Shown piece by piece: positions 27,582-36,533 of a stretch of DNA of 64,000 nucleotides. Made by a program: the position numbers and the translations under genes. The DNA is from Algibacter marinivivus. Its GTDB lineage: Bacteria > Bacteroidota > Bacteroidia > Flavobacteriales > Flavobacteriaceae. Position 1 is the stretch's first letter. Each line of letters starts with the position of its first letter. Where the stretch lies: positions 59,897-123,896 of the forward strand of contig NZ_QFRI01000005.1 in the NCBI RefSeq assembly GCF_003143755.1, in the 5' to 3' direction. Under the pieces are notes generated by a model. The model was given only the letters and a program-made list of their open reading frames with translations. It made no database searches and was not told the origin of the DNA.

Positions 27582-29054
27582 ATGAAAAATATTTTTACCC
27601 TAACATTTATCTGCCTCACTTGTTTTTATATAGATGCACAAAATATAACAGCAAAACTTGTTGATAAAAATACAGGGGTGCCTATTCAATATGCATCTAT
27701 AAAAACTGGAAAATATAGTGGTGTGATTTCAAATGAAGAAGGCTACTTCACTATAAATACTGAAAATGAAACGCTTAAAACAATATCCGTCTCTTGCTTA
27801 GGCTATCAAAACAAAGAATTGAGTTTAGAAGACATAAAAACTTTAAACTTTATAATAAAACTTGATGAAGCCATTAACGAACTTGGTGAGGTTTACATTA
27901 GTAACAAAAACCCAAACGCAGATTCTATAATCTCAAAAGTAAAAAGCAGACTTACTTCAAACTATAAAAGCACCCTAAATAAATACAATATATTTAGAAG
28001 GACGACAGATTATGTAGACTTTAAGAATTTAAAATTCGAAATTGAAAAAGCTTCACACGTTAAAAAAAGGAATCTTGAATCTGTAAACAATGATTTACAA
28101 GCACTTTCAAACAAAGTCCGAGAAAGCGACATCGTTCAATTTGAAGATTTTAAAGGTGAGTTTTATACGTTTAACAAGGACAGCAGTAAACTTGTAGTAA
28201 ATAAAGCAACGCAGTTATTAGATTATAAAAATGATTTTTCGATTGAACAAATACAAGAGAAATCACAAAAAATTGTTTTAAAATATCTTGATACTACTAA
28301 AACATATAAATTAAAATCTGGTCTTTTTAAAATTGAAGACTCTTTGTCGCTTAAAGATGAAAATTCTGAAGAAAACAATAAAAAAGAATATGAAACATCT
28401 TATTTAAATAAGGAAACACGGTCTTTCTTTAAACGCTCGCAGTTTTATAAAAATTCATTTTTAAATAAATTACTTCTTTTTGATTATTACGAATACACTT
28501 ATGTAGATGTGGCGTATAACAATAATGAGCTTACACACATTATTAGCTTTACACCTAAAAAAGGAAAAGCTAAATACACAGGAAAACTATTTATTAGTGA
28601 TGACACCTATGCCATAACCCGCGTTGATTACAAATACTATAAAAACAGACATGGCGAAAAACTAAATTTAAGGTTAATATTAGGTATAAAATACATTGAA
28701 AACATATGCTCTGGAACGTTTTTATTTGAAAAAGACAGCAGCAATATTTACCATCCAAAATACTTAAAACGCACAACAGGAAGTTACTTCTATGTAAATA
28801 GAGATGTGAAATTTATTGAAAACAGCAAAGCAAGAAATAAAGTGAGTTTCAGCTTTAAAATTGAGGGTGATAACAGAAATAAAGAAGAACTTTTATTTAC
28901 CGCTAATAACAAATTGAGTTTAGCAGATTTTGAATCTATAAAACAAAAAAAAGTAGTGCCTTACAAACAACTAAGCAAATTTGAGAAAACCATTTGGGAT
29001 AATGAACAAATTATTGAACCATCCTCTGAAATGAAAACGTTTCAAAGTGATTAA
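27582..29054 (+). CDS. Exported protein with carboxypeptidase-like regulatory domain
   Basis: 490 residues: signal peptide MKNIFTLTFICLTCFYIDAQ; carboxypeptidase-like domain at ~20-105 (TAKLVDKNTGVPIQYASI; SVSCLGYQNKEL); then a long beta-rich, lysine-rich region with KYTGKLFISDDTYAITRVDYKY and LRLILGIKYIEN. It has the same overall plan as the protein encoded at 15854-17113, with little obvious residue identity beyond the shared domains. Probably outer-membrane associated. Function unknown. The next gene begins 72 bases downstream on the same strand. Confidence 0.72.
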   Translation: MKNIFTLTFICLTCFYIDAQNITAKLVDKNTGVPIQYASIKTGKYSGVISNEEGYFTINTENETLKTISVSCLGYQNKELSLEDIKTLNFIIKLDEAINELGEVYISNKNPNADSIISKVKSRLTSNYKSTLNKYNIFRRTTDYVDFKNLKFEIEKASHVKKRNLESVNNDLQALSNKVRESDIVQFEDFKGEFYTFNKDSSKLVVNKATQLLDYKNDFSIEQIQEKSQKIVLKYLDTTKTYKLKSGLFKIEDSLSLKDENSEENNKKEYETSYLNKETRSFFKRSQFYKNSFLNKLLLFDYYEYTYVDVAYNNNELTHIISFTPKKGKAKYTGKLFISDDTYAITRVDYKYYKNRHGEKLNLRLILGIKYIENICSGTFLFEKDSSNIYHPKYLKRTTGSYFYVNRDVKFIENSKARNKVSFSFKIEGDNRNKEELLFTANNKLSLADFESIKQKKVVPYKQLSKFEKTIWDNEQIIEPSSEMKTFQSD

Positions 29055-29126
29055 AAAGCATAATATTCATTCAGTATAAGTTAGTATATTTACGCCTCTA
29101 ATTTTGATAAATTTTCTTCTTTGATT

Positions 29127-30668
29127 ATGAAAAAAACTCTTTTTTTATGCTTTGTCATTTTAAGCAACCTTATAATAAATGCGCAAAATAATCTAGAAGT
29201 TGAATTCGGTTCTATATTCAAAAATGAGAAAAGACAAATTCCTGTCGATATTATTGGGCAAGATGAAAATGGATATTACATTTTATACTCGGAAGGGAAA
29301 TTTGGGCAAGGTGATGATATGTTTTTAAGGAAGTTCAACTTAGACCTAACACCCTCTGACAAAGAAATAAATTTAAAAAATGAAACTTACGAAGGAAAAT
29401 TTAACTCGTTAGGTTTAACTAAACTAAAAAATAAAATCGTTCATGTTTTTTATTTATTGACTGATACTGGAAAAACTTACTATTATCAAAATATTGATTT
29501 AACGACTTTCTCTCTTAGTCCCAAAAAAATAATAACTACCGTTTTAAATGATTCTAAAAACGCAAGGAATTCATTGAGTAGATTTTTGATTAGTGATGAT
29601 GAAAACACCATTACTCTTTTTTATACTATTCCTAATAAAAATAAAGAAACAGCCAAAATAAGAATTCAAACTTTCGATTCTGACTTTAATGAAAAAACAA
29701 GTACTTATTACAGTTTTCCTTACAATAATGATGTGCTTTCGTATAGAAGGATATTCACAAATAGTAAAAATGAACTTTTTATACTTTGTAAAAAATATGA
29801 TTCTTATAAAGTTTTAAATGATGAAAATAATCATCGATATGAATTTCAACTTTATCAAATTAAAAATGATCAATTAGGTTTACTTACTACTATAAGACCA
29901 GATAATGTTCATTTAAGAAGTTTAAACACAACACTTATTAATGATGAAGAATTAGCTTTAACAGGCTTATATTCAGAGAAAGATTTATATGCTATGAATG
30001 GTATTTATGCATCAAAAATCAACCTTAGTAACGGCGAGGTTACATCATCAAAATATAATAAATATACTTCAGATTTTTTCTCTAAACTCATGGAAGACGG
30101 GAAAAAGAAAAATAAGGCCATTGCTAAATACAATGAAGGCAAACGTGCAGACCAAAATTATATTCTTAAGCAAACAATTAAACTTGATAACGATGAGCTT
30201 TTAGTACTTGCAGAACAGGTATGGTCTTACTCATATAACTACGCCATAACCTATTATCATCATGATATAGCTGCTATTAGATTAGACCATGAAGGAAATA
30301 TAATTTGGGCCAATAAAATTGGTAAAAGAAATGATAAACCTAATGTACCAATATATAACTCTTACTATCCTGTTTGTAAAAAAGATAAATTGTTTTTGTT
30401 ATACAATTGCAATGCTAAAAATATTAACCATAGTAAAGGAAGACTAGCTAATTATTTTACAGATTTTGACAGAGCATTTATGGCAACCCATGTTGATTTA
30501 AATACAGGTGATTATAATAGGCAACTATTAATTAAAAATGATCAATTAGAAGGTATTACAATTAGACCTTCGCTATATAATTGGATTGATGATAATACGC
30601 TTTTAATGTTTGGTCAGGATATTGATAACCTGAAGAACCAGAGATTTGTGAAAATAAAGTTTGAATAA
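29127..30668 (+). CDS. Exported protein of unknown function, possibly beta-propeller
   Basis: 513 residues from the ATG at 29127 (MKKTLFLCFVILSNLIINAQ signal peptide). The mature part shows repeated short beta-strand pairs typical of a propeller (DENGYYILYSEGKFGQGDD; NKIVHVFYLLTDTGK; SKNELFILCKKYDSYK; HEGNIIWANKIGK). No enzymatic motif, lipobox or sorting domain is seen. I do not recognise the family. It ends just before a bidirectional terminator and may be cotranscribed with the 27582 gene. Confidence 0.65.
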   Translation: MKKTLFLCFVILSNLIINAQNNLEVEFGSIFKNEKRQIPVDIIGQDENGYYILYSEGKFGQGDDMFLRKFNLDLTPSDKEINLKNETYEGKFNSLGLTKLKNKIVHVFYLLTDTGKTYYYQNIDLTTFSLSPKKIITTVLNDSKNARNSLSRFLISDDENTITLFYTIPNKNKETAKIRIQTFDSDFNEKTSTYYSFPYNNDVLSYRRIFTNSKNELFILCKKYDSYKVLNDENNHRYEFQLYQIKNDQLGLLTTIRPDNVHLRSLNTTLINDEELALTGLYSEKDLYAMNGIYASKINLSNGEVTSSKYNKYTSDFFSKLMEDGKKKNKAIAKYNEGKRADQNYILKQTIKLDNDELLVLAEQVWSYSYNYAITYYHHDIAAIRLDHEGNIIWANKIGKRNDKPNVPIYNSYYPVCKKDKLFLLYNCNAKNINHSKGRLANYFTDFDRAFMATHVDLNTGDYNRQLLIKNDQLEGITIRPSLYNWIDDNTLLMFGQDIDNLKNQRFVKIKFE

Positions 30669-30670
30669 AA

Positions 30671-30695
30671 AATCCCGAGCTAAAGCTCAGGATTT
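30671..30695. terminator. Hairpin between convergent genes
   Basis: AATCCCGAGCT / AGCTCAGGATT (30671-30681 with 30684-30694) forms an eleven-base stem with one G-U pair. An A run lies before it and AT-rich sequence after it, so it could end transcription from either side, serving the plus-strand gene ending at 30668 and the ferredoxin gene ending at 30722. Confidence 0.65.
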
Positions 30696-30721
30696 AATTA
30701 TAAATTAATGTTTTTATCAAT

Positions 30722-31075
30722 CTATCCGTCTGGGTGCATAAAACGTTGTTTTGCTAGAAGTTCTTCTTCTGTTTCAACAACATCTTCATCTGGTACACAA
30801 CAATCAACTGGACATACAGCTGCACATTGTGGCTCATCATGAAACCCTTTACATTCTGTACATTTATCTGGTACAATGTAGTAAAGCTCATCACTTACAG
30901 GCTCTTGTGCTTCATCAGCATCAACCTCTGTTCCATTAGTAAGCACTACAGTTCCTTCTAAGCTTGTACCGTCTTTATAGCGCCAATCATCTGCACCTTC
31001 ATATATTGCTGTATTTGGGCACTCAGGTTCGCAAGCACCACAATTTATACATTCGTCTGTTATTATAATTGCCAT
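30722..31075 (-). CDS. fdx: 2[4Fe-4S] ferredoxin-like protein
   Basis: A 117-residue cytoplasmic electron carrier with two iron-sulfur cluster motifs: [12 protein letters not shown] at ~10-21 and [13 protein letters not shown]...CPVDCC at ~73-96. The second has the extended spacing between cysteines typical of the bacterial YfhL/Alvin-type dicluster ferredoxins, and an acidic insertion lies between the two. It is transcribed divergently from the acyl-CoA reductase gene, a neighbourhood I know from other flavobacteria, and could supply electrons to it, although these reductases normally use NAD(P)H. Confidence 0.9.
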   Translation of the reverse strand: MAIIITDECINCGACEPECPNTAIYEGADDWRYKDGTSLEGTVVLTNGTEVDADEAQEPVSDELYYIVPDKCTECKGFHDEPQCAAVCPVDCCVPDEDVVETEEELLAKQRFMHPDG

Positions 31076-31135
31076 AGTAATTTTTTATTTTTAAAATTCA
31101 AGAACTCTATTTGAGTTTCCTTAAATTTGCAGTTG

Positions 31136-31167
31136 CAAAAATAAAGCCAAAACCATTCATAACCAAA
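31136..31167 (-). promoter_or_regulatory. Promoter of the ferredoxin gene
   Basis: On the minus strand TTTG (31167-31164) lies 20 bases before TATTTTTG (31143-31136), close to the Bacteroidota consensus TTTG-N19-TAnnTTTG. The leader to the ATG at 31075 would be about 55 bases. Confidence 0.55.
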
Positions 31168-31173
31168 TTCAGA

Positions 31174-32232
31174 ATGCATTTACAAGAAAGAATTGATGCT
31201 TTTGTAAAATTAGGAGATTTTTTAAGGCAATTTTCTAATGAAGTTATACAAAAAGCAGATAATATTGAACATAACGAGATATTCTTCAATGGCTTTAAAC
31301 ACCAACTAAAACTTGCAAAAGAACATAATGGCTGGTTTACTGATGATAATATTACGTTTGCTTTAAAATCGTGGTCTGATGCTTTAACTACTGATAATTT
31401 AAGAACTTGGTTAAAGCCATATTCTATTAAAGATTTAAATCCCAGGAATGTAGCAATTATAATGGCAGGTAATATACCTTTGGTAGGCTTTCATGATTTT
31501 TTATCGGTGCTCATTTCAGGTCATCATGTTTTAGTAAAACAATCTTCCAACGATAAACATCTTTTACCTTTTTTGGCTAAGTATCTTAAATATGTTGAAC
31601 CACAATTTAAAGAAACTATAGAATTTACTGAAGAAAAAGTCAAGAATTTTGATGCAGTAATAGCTACTGGAAGTAATAATACAGCACGATATTTTGAATA
31701 TTACTTTAAAGGGAAACCTTCTATAATAAGAAATAACAGAAATTCAGTTGCTATTCTTTCTGGAAATGAAACTAATGAGGATTTAAAAAACCTATCTGAA
31801 GATATTTTTAGATACTACGGATTAGGGTGCAGAAATGTGTCTAAACTCTTTGTTCCAAAAGGCTACAAGTTTGATAAATTTTTTGAAGCTATTTACCATT
31901 GGCATCCTATTGTAGAAAAAGCAAAATATGCTAACAATTACGATTATAACAAGGCAGTGTATTTAATGAGTGAATTTGACATGCTTGAAAATGGATTTTT
32001 CATGATTAAAGAAGATGAAAGCTTTGCTTCGCCTATTGCAACACTCTTTTATGAATACTATGAAGATGATTCAGAATTAAAAGATGTTTTAAATTCGAAA
32101 AAAGACCAAATTCAATGTATTGTTTCAAATGGGTTCACAGAAAATGAAATCGCATTTGGGGCAACTCAAAAACCTCAACTTTGGGATTATGCAGATGATG
32201 TTGATTCCATTAAATTTTTATTATCAATTTGA
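31174..32232 (+). CDS. Acyl-CoA reductase, LuxC-like
   Basis: A 352-residue member of the LuxC-like acyl-CoA reductase group, within the aldehyde dehydrogenase superfamily. The ATG at 31174 (MHLQERIDAFVKLG) gives the family N-terminus; the upstream in-frame start at 31111 lies inside the promoter region. Motifs: NVAIIMAGNIPLVGFHDFL (nucleotide-binding), SGHHVLVKQSSNDKHLLPFL, VIATGSNNTARYFEYYF, and RYYGLGCRNVSKLF with the probable catalytic cysteine in GLGCRN. The physiological substrate in flavobacteria is not established to my knowledge. serC follows after 75 bases. Confidence 0.85.
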   Translation: MHLQERIDAFVKLGDFLRQFSNEVIQKADNIEHNEIFFNGFKHQLKLAKEHNGWFTDDNITFALKSWSDALTTDNLRTWLKPYSIKDLNPRNVAIIMAGNIPLVGFHDFLSVLISGHHVLVKQSSNDKHLLPFLAKYLKYVEPQFKETIEFTEEKVKNFDAVIATGSNNTARYFEYYFKGKPSIIRNNRNSVAILSGNETNEDLKNLSEDIFRYYGLGCRNVSKLFVPKGYKFDKFFEAIYHWHPIVEKAKYANNYDYNKAVYLMSEFDMLENGFFMIKEDESFASPIATLFYEYYEDDSELKDVLNSKKDQIQCIVSNGFTENEIAFGATQKPQLWDYADDVDSIKFLLSI

Positions 32233-32307
32233 CGAAAAAATTATTGAATTCTTAACGATAAATCTTTAATTAATTAAGAACTTTGCATCTTTAAATTTTA
32301 CTATAAA

Positions 32308-33372
32308 ATGAAGAAACATAACTTTAGTGCAGGACCATGTATTTTACCACCAGAAGTATTATTAAAAGCTTCTCAAGCAGTTGTTGATTTGGACAATAGC
32401 GGGTTATCTCTAATAGAAATATCGCATAGAAGCAAAGCTTTTGTTGATATTATGGAAAACGCTAGAGCTTTGGCTTTAGAGCTTCTTGGTTTAGAAGGCA
32501 AAGGCTATAAAGCTTTGTTTTTACAAGGTGGTGCAAGTACACAATTCTTAATGGTAGCATTAAACCTTTTAGAAAAAAGAGCTGGTTATTTAAATACTGG
32601 TGCTTGGGCAGATAAAGCCATCAAAGAAGCTAAAATTTATGATGACGTTTATGAAGTAGGTTCTTCAAAAAACGCTAACTATAATTATATTCCAAAAGGT
32701 TACGAAATTCCTGAGGATTATGATTACTTCCACTGTACTTCTAACAATACGATTTATGGTACTCAAATGAAATCATTTCCACAAACTAATATTCCTTTGG
32801 TTTGTGATATGAGTAGTGATATTTTTTCACGTTCATTAGATTTTTCTCAATTTGATTTAATCTATGCAGGAGCTCAAAAAAACATGGGGCCAGCAGGTAC
32901 TACGTTAGTAGTAGTTAAAGAAGATATTTTAGGGAAAGTATCTCGTAAAATTCCATCAATGATGGATTATAAAGTACACATTAGTAAAGGAAGTATGTTT
33001 AACACGCCTCCGGTATTTCCTGTATATACAACTATGTTAACTTTAGAATGGTTAAAAGGACTAGGCGGTATACAAGCTATTGAAAAAGAAAACGAAAAGA
33101 AAGCACGCTTAATGTACTCTGAAGTAGATTTAAACCCATTATTCAAAGGTTTTGCTAGTAAAGAAGACCGTTCTAATATGAATGCAACATTTACTTTAGA
33201 AAACGAAAACTTAAAAGACACTTTTGAAGCTATGCTTAAAGAAGCTGGTATTAGTGGTGTAAACGGACACAGAAGTGTTGGTGGTTATAGAGCTTCAATG
33301 TATAATGCTTTACCACTTGATAGTGTAAAAGCTTTAGTTGAAGTAATGAGTGAATTAGAAAGTAAAGCTTAG
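32308..33372 (+). CDS. serC: Phosphoserine aminotransferase
   Basis: A PLP enzyme converting 3-phosphohydroxypyruvate to phosphoserine, and also acting in pyridoxal phosphate synthesis; 354 residues. Visible: the N-terminal KHNFSAGPCILPPEVL, substrate segment GGASTQFLMVALNL, GAWADKAIKEA, and the PLP-lysine region LIYAGAQKNMGPAGTTLV. The C-terminal SGVNGHRSVGGYRASMYNAL is also typical. It is followed after 91 bases by serA, together giving two of the three steps of serine synthesis. The SerB phosphatase is not in the window. Confidence 0.97.
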   Translation: MKKHNFSAGPCILPPEVLLKASQAVVDLDNSGLSLIEISHRSKAFVDIMENARALALELLGLEGKGYKALFLQGGASTQFLMVALNLLEKRAGYLNTGAWADKAIKEAKIYDDVYEVGSSKNANYNYIPKGYEIPEDYDYFHCTSNNTIYGTQMKSFPQTNIPLVCDMSSDIFSRSLDFSQFDLIYAGAQKNMGPAGTTLVVVKEDILGKVSRKIPSMMDYKVHISKGSMFNTPPVFPVYTTMLTLEWLKGLGGIQAIEKENEKKARLMYSEVDLNPLFKGFASKEDRSNMNATFTLENENLKDTFEAMLKEAGISGVNGHRSVGGYRASMYNALPLDSVKALVEVMSELESKA

Positions 33373-33463
33373 AAAATAAATAAAATAAAAATTTAATTTA
33401 AAGTTGAAATATTAATCGTTTTCAAAACTTTTACCTTTTAACTTTTACCTTTTAACTTATATA

Positions 33464-34414
33464 ATGAAAGTATTAGCAAACGACGGAATTTCTCAAAGCG
33501 GTATTGATGCCTTAGAAAAGGCAGGTTATAACGTAAGTACAACAACAGTAGCGCAAGAACAATTAATTAACTACATCAATGAAAATGATATTTCAGTTTT
33601 ATTGGTTCGTAGCGCAACTACAGTTCGTAAAGATTTGATTGATGCTTGCCCAGGATTAAAAATTATTGGTCGTGGTGGTGTTGGTATGGATAATATAGAT
33701 GTTGAATACGCCAGAGAACAAGGACGCAGTGTAATTAATACACCTGCTGCTTCTTCGCATTCGGTTGCAGAATTAGTATTTGGGCACTTATACGGTTTAG
33801 CGCGTTTTCTACACAATGCTAATAGAGAAATGCCTCTTGAAGGAGATAGCAATTTTAAAGGTTTAAAGAAAGCTTACGCAAAAGGAACCGAACTTAAAGG
33901 AAAAACTTTAGGTGTTTTAGGTTTTGGTCGTATAGGTCAAGCTACAGCTAAAGTAGCACTTGGAGCTGGTATGAAAGTAGTTGCTTTTGATCCGTTTTTA
34001 GAAACTGCTAATTTAGAATTAGACTTCTTTGATGGGCAAAAAGTAAGCTTTGATATTAAAACAATTTCTAAAGAAGACGTTTTAAAACAAGCAGATTTTA
34101 TTACACTTCACGTTCCTGCTCAAAAAGAATATGTTATTGATGAAGCTGAATTTAACATGATGAAAGATGGTGTTATTTTAGCTAACGCAGCGCGTGGTGG
34201 TGTTCTTAATGAAGTTGCATTAGTAAAAGCTATTGAAAGTGGAAAAGTAGCAAGAGCTGCTCTTGATGTTTTTGAAAAAGAGCCAAAACCGGAAATGCAA
34301 TTATTAATGAATCCTGCTTTATCGCTAACACCTCATACAGGTGCAGCAACTAACGAAGCGCAAGATAGAATTGGTACAGAATTAGCATCACAAATTATCA
34401 GCATCTTAGGATAA
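33464..34414 (+). CDS. serA: D-3-phosphoglycerate dehydrogenase-type enzyme (short form)
   Basis: A 316-residue NAD-dependent 2-hydroxyacid dehydrogenase. The placement directly after serC supports the phosphoglycerate dehydrogenase role. Motifs: IGRGGVGMDNIDVEYA, NTPAASSHSVAEL, the Rossmann glycine motif LGVLGFGRIGQA, and the catalytic Arg-Glu-His set in NAARGGVLNE, DVFEKEPKP and TPHTGAATNEA. It lacks the C-terminal ACT domain of long SerA forms, so serine feedback of that kind is not expected. A terminator follows. Confidence 0.92.
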   Translation: MKVLANDGISQSGIDALEKAGYNVSTTTVAQEQLINYINENDISVLLVRSATTVRKDLIDACPGLKIIGRGGVGMDNIDVEYAREQGRSVINTPAASSHSVAELVFGHLYGLARFLHNANREMPLEGDSNFKGLKKAYAKGTELKGKTLGVLGFGRIGQATAKVALGAGMKVVAFDPFLETANLELDFFDGQKVSFDIKTISKEDVLKQADFITLHVPAQKEYVIDEAEFNMMKDGVILANAARGGVLNEVALVKAIESGKVARAALDVFEKEPKPEMQLLMNPALSLTPHTGAATNEAQDRIGTELASQIISILG

Positions 34415-34448
34415 GATAAAGCAAATTGTGACCTAAATAGAATTAACG

Positions 34449-34479
34449 AGTCCTAACTATAGAAGTTGGGACTTTTTTT
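34449..34479 (+). terminator. Rho-independent terminator after serA
   Basis: AGTCCTAACT / AGTTGGGACT (34449-34458 with 34464-34473), a ten-pair stem with one G-U, followed by seven Ts. Confidence 0.85.
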
Positions 34480-34534
34480 GTACATTAAGCTTCCAAATTT
34501 TTATAAATATTATTAATTAATTCATAAAAAAAAC

Positions 34535-35188
34535 ATGTCAGGAATTTTAGATTTATTAAACAGCGACCTAGGAAAAACTATTATTAGCGGAGTAGCGGGT
34601 TCAACAGGACAAGACCAAGCAAAAACGGGAGGCTTATTAAGTATGGCTTTACCAGTTTTGATGAAAGCTATGGAACGTAATGCTTCTACACCTCAAGGAG
34701 CAGAAGGATTAATGGGAGCTATTAGTGGTAAACACAACGGAAGTATCTTGGATAATCTTGGTGGTTTATTTGGTGGTGGCGTTGATGATAATGTAAAACA
34801 AGATGGCAGCAAAATATTAGGTCATATATTAGGAAATAAAAGATCTGGTGTTGAGCAAGTATTGGGACAAAAATCTGGCATGGATACTGGTGCTGTTGCA
34901 GACGTATTAAAAGTTGCCGCTCCAATATTAATGGGTGTTTTAGGAAAACAAGCTAGCCAAAATAATGTTAGTTCTGCAGGAGATTTAAGTGGATTACTTG
35001 GAGGATTACTTGGAGGAGCTAGTCAAAGCGGTCCAGTTACTCAAGAGCAAACCTTTCTTGAAAAAATGTTAGATAGTGATGGAGATGGTAGCGTTATTGA
35101 TGATGTTGCAGGAATGGTATTAGGTCAAGCAACAAAAGGAAAAGGTGGTCTTGGAGGATTACTAGGTGGACTTTTCGGAGGAAAATAA
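34535..35188 (+). CDS. DUF937-domain protein with EF-hand-like loop
   Basis: 217 residues without a signal peptide. The N-terminal half fits the DUF937 pattern (GILDLLNSDLGKTIISGVA, GLLSMALPVLMKAMERN, VAAPILMGVLGKQ). Glycine/leucine-rich runs (LGGLLGGLFGGK) make it low in complexity. Near residue ~183 a loop DSDGDGSVIDDV fits an EF-hand calcium-binding loop. The DUF937 function is unknown. It is a single gene between two strong terminators, so probably an independent transcript. Confidence 0.82.
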   Translation: MSGILDLLNSDLGKTIISGVAGSTGQDQAKTGGLLSMALPVLMKAMERNASTPQGAEGLMGAISGKHNGSILDNLGGLFGGGVDDNVKQDGSKILGHILGNKRSGVEQVLGQKSGMDTGAVADVLKVAAPILMGVLGKQASQNNVSSAGDLSGLLGGLLGGASQSGPVTQEQTFLEKMLDSDGDGSVIDDVAGMVLGQATKGKGGLGGLLGGLFGGK

Positions 35189-35208
35189 ATCTTATCCATT
35201 ATAAATTT

Positions 35209-35243
35209 AAAAGCGTTGCGTATATATATGCAACGCTTTTTTT
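35209..35243 (+). terminator. Rho-independent terminator after the DUF937 gene
   Basis: A perfect eleven-base stem AAAAGCGTTGC / GCAACGCTTTT (35209-35219 with 35230-35240), loop GTATATATAT, then Ts. Confidence 0.9.
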
Positions 35244-35395
35244 GTTAAAACTAGCTCTAAATCAATATTTAAGGAATGGTTTTTGTAAATTTATTAAGTA
35301 AGTAATCAATTTTACTCATTGAAATTAACAGTTAACTCATTCTTCATTTTTAAAATTGATGATGTAATATACATTTGAAAAAGAAAATAACAATT

Positions 35396-35833
35396 ATGAA
35401 AAAATTAATTTACATCTTACTCGTTTCAGTTTTTATATTCAATTGTAATACATCAAAAAACACAGCATCAAAAAAAGATGAACGTTTAGAAAGTTTAAAG
35501 CAAAATGATACAGTTAAAATTGTAAATGAAGAAGTAGAATACGAAATTATAATTATAGAACCAGGGTTTAATTTTTGGTTAGCTAGTAGAGCGCAACCCA
35601 GAGGTTTTTATTCTCAATCGTTCTTAGAAAATAGAAATTTTCAATATGTTATAGAATGGAATCAACGTGTTTTACAACCACAACGCTTTAATACAAATTT
35701 GTATGAACTACAAATTGACTATCAGCAGAATATAGATTATGGCTACGAGGTTAATTATGTACTTTACAACTATTTTATTTATTTTCAATTAACCTATAAT
35801 CAAAGATTAGGGCCATTTGTACCACGTATTTAA
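35396..35833 (+). CDS. Small lipoprotein, DUF6146-like
   Basis: 145 residues from the ATG at 35396 (MKKLIYILLVSVFIFNC, a lipobox with Cys17); a TTG at 35375 would extend it by seven residues. The lysine-rich linker is followed by VEYEIIIIEPGFNFWLASRAQP and a tyrosine/glutamine-rich end (YELQIDYQQNIDYGYEVNYV). I associate this with a flavobacterial family of unknown function (DUF6146) from memory. It begins a same-strand run of small genes leading to the TonB receptor. Confidence 0.7.
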   Translation: MKKLIYILLVSVFIFNCNTSKNTASKKDERLESLKQNDTVKIVNEEVEYEIIIIEPGFNFWLASRAQPRGFYSQSFLENRNFQYVIEWNQRVLQPQRFNTNLYELQIDYQQNIDYGYEVNYVLYNYFIYFQLTYNQRLGPFVPRI

Positions 35834-35868
35834 TTGACTTTACTTATTTTTGTTTAAAAATTGCAAAA

Positions 35869-36171
35869 GTGGATAAATTAAAGGCGCGTTGGAACATAGA
35901 ACACAACTGGCAAATTGTTGTAATTCTAATTGTTTTTGCTGTAACTGGATCAACTGCATCCTATATAGGAAAACCTATACTCGCTTTTTTAAATATCACT
36001 CCTGAAGCTTTCTCAAGTTTCGGATATTGGACTATTAGAATCCTCTTATTATTTGTGGTTTATCAATTTTTGCTTGTTTTTTTTGGTTGGCTATTTGGTC
36101 AACATAAATTTTTCTGGAATTTTGAAAAGAAAATGCTTCGTAGAATTGGTTTTAAACGATTTTTAAATTAA
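35869..36171 (+). CDS. Small membrane protein, DUF6787-like
   Basis: 100 residues with a GTG start at 35869 (MDKLKARWNIEHNWQ...). Two membrane helices are evident: IVVILIVFAVTGSTASYIG and IRILLLFVVYQFLLVFFGWLFG, with a basic C-terminus (EKKMLRRIGFKRF). It resembles the flavobacterial DUF6787 family, whose function is unknown. Its stop overlaps the next start by one base (TAATG), so translation of the two may be coupled. Confidence 0.72.
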   Translation: MDKLKARWNIEHNWQIVVILIVFAVTGSTASYIGKPILAFLNITPEAFSSFGYWTIRILLLFVVYQFLLVFFGWLFGQHKFFWNFEKKMLRRIGFKRFLN

Positions 36172-36503
36172 TGACTTTGAACAAGGAACATATTGCTTTT
36201 AGACTATTAACATTCTTGTTAGTTTCTGCTCTATTGATTCCTTCAACGGTTAAATTAATTCACGTTTTTGAGCATCATGAACATGTAGTTTGTATTGGTG
36301 ATGATTCAACTCATATCCACAAAGTCGATTTAGATTGTGAATTTCAAAAATTTCAAATAACCAATTATTTTACACCTGTATTAAGCAATTATGATTCAAC
36401 AGTAGTTGATTATACATATAAAGTATCTTATTTAACATACAAATTTCTTAATAATCATCGACCATTATCATTTTCTTTAAGGGGCCCACCAGTTTTAGTT
36501 TAA
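36171..36503 (+). CDS. Histidine-rich exported small protein
   Basis: 110 residues with an N-terminal hydrophobic segment (FRLLTFLLVSALLIPSTVKLI) followed by a histidine cluster HVFEHHEHVVC and later DDSTHIHKVDLDC; the His and paired Cys residues suggest metal binding. The remainder is not recognised. It lies 30 bases upstream of a TonB-dependent receptor and one base over the end of the previous gene, so it is probably part of the receptor operon, perhaps as a periplasmic metal-handling accessory. Confidence 0.65.
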   Translation: MTLNKEHIAFRLLTFLLVSALLIPSTVKLIHVFEHHEHVVCIGDDSTHIHKVDLDCEFQKFQITNYFTPVLSNYDSTVVDYTYKVSYLTYKFLNNHRPLSFSLRGPPVLV

Positions 36504-36533
36504 AATTCAAATTTTAAATTAAAACACGATTCG

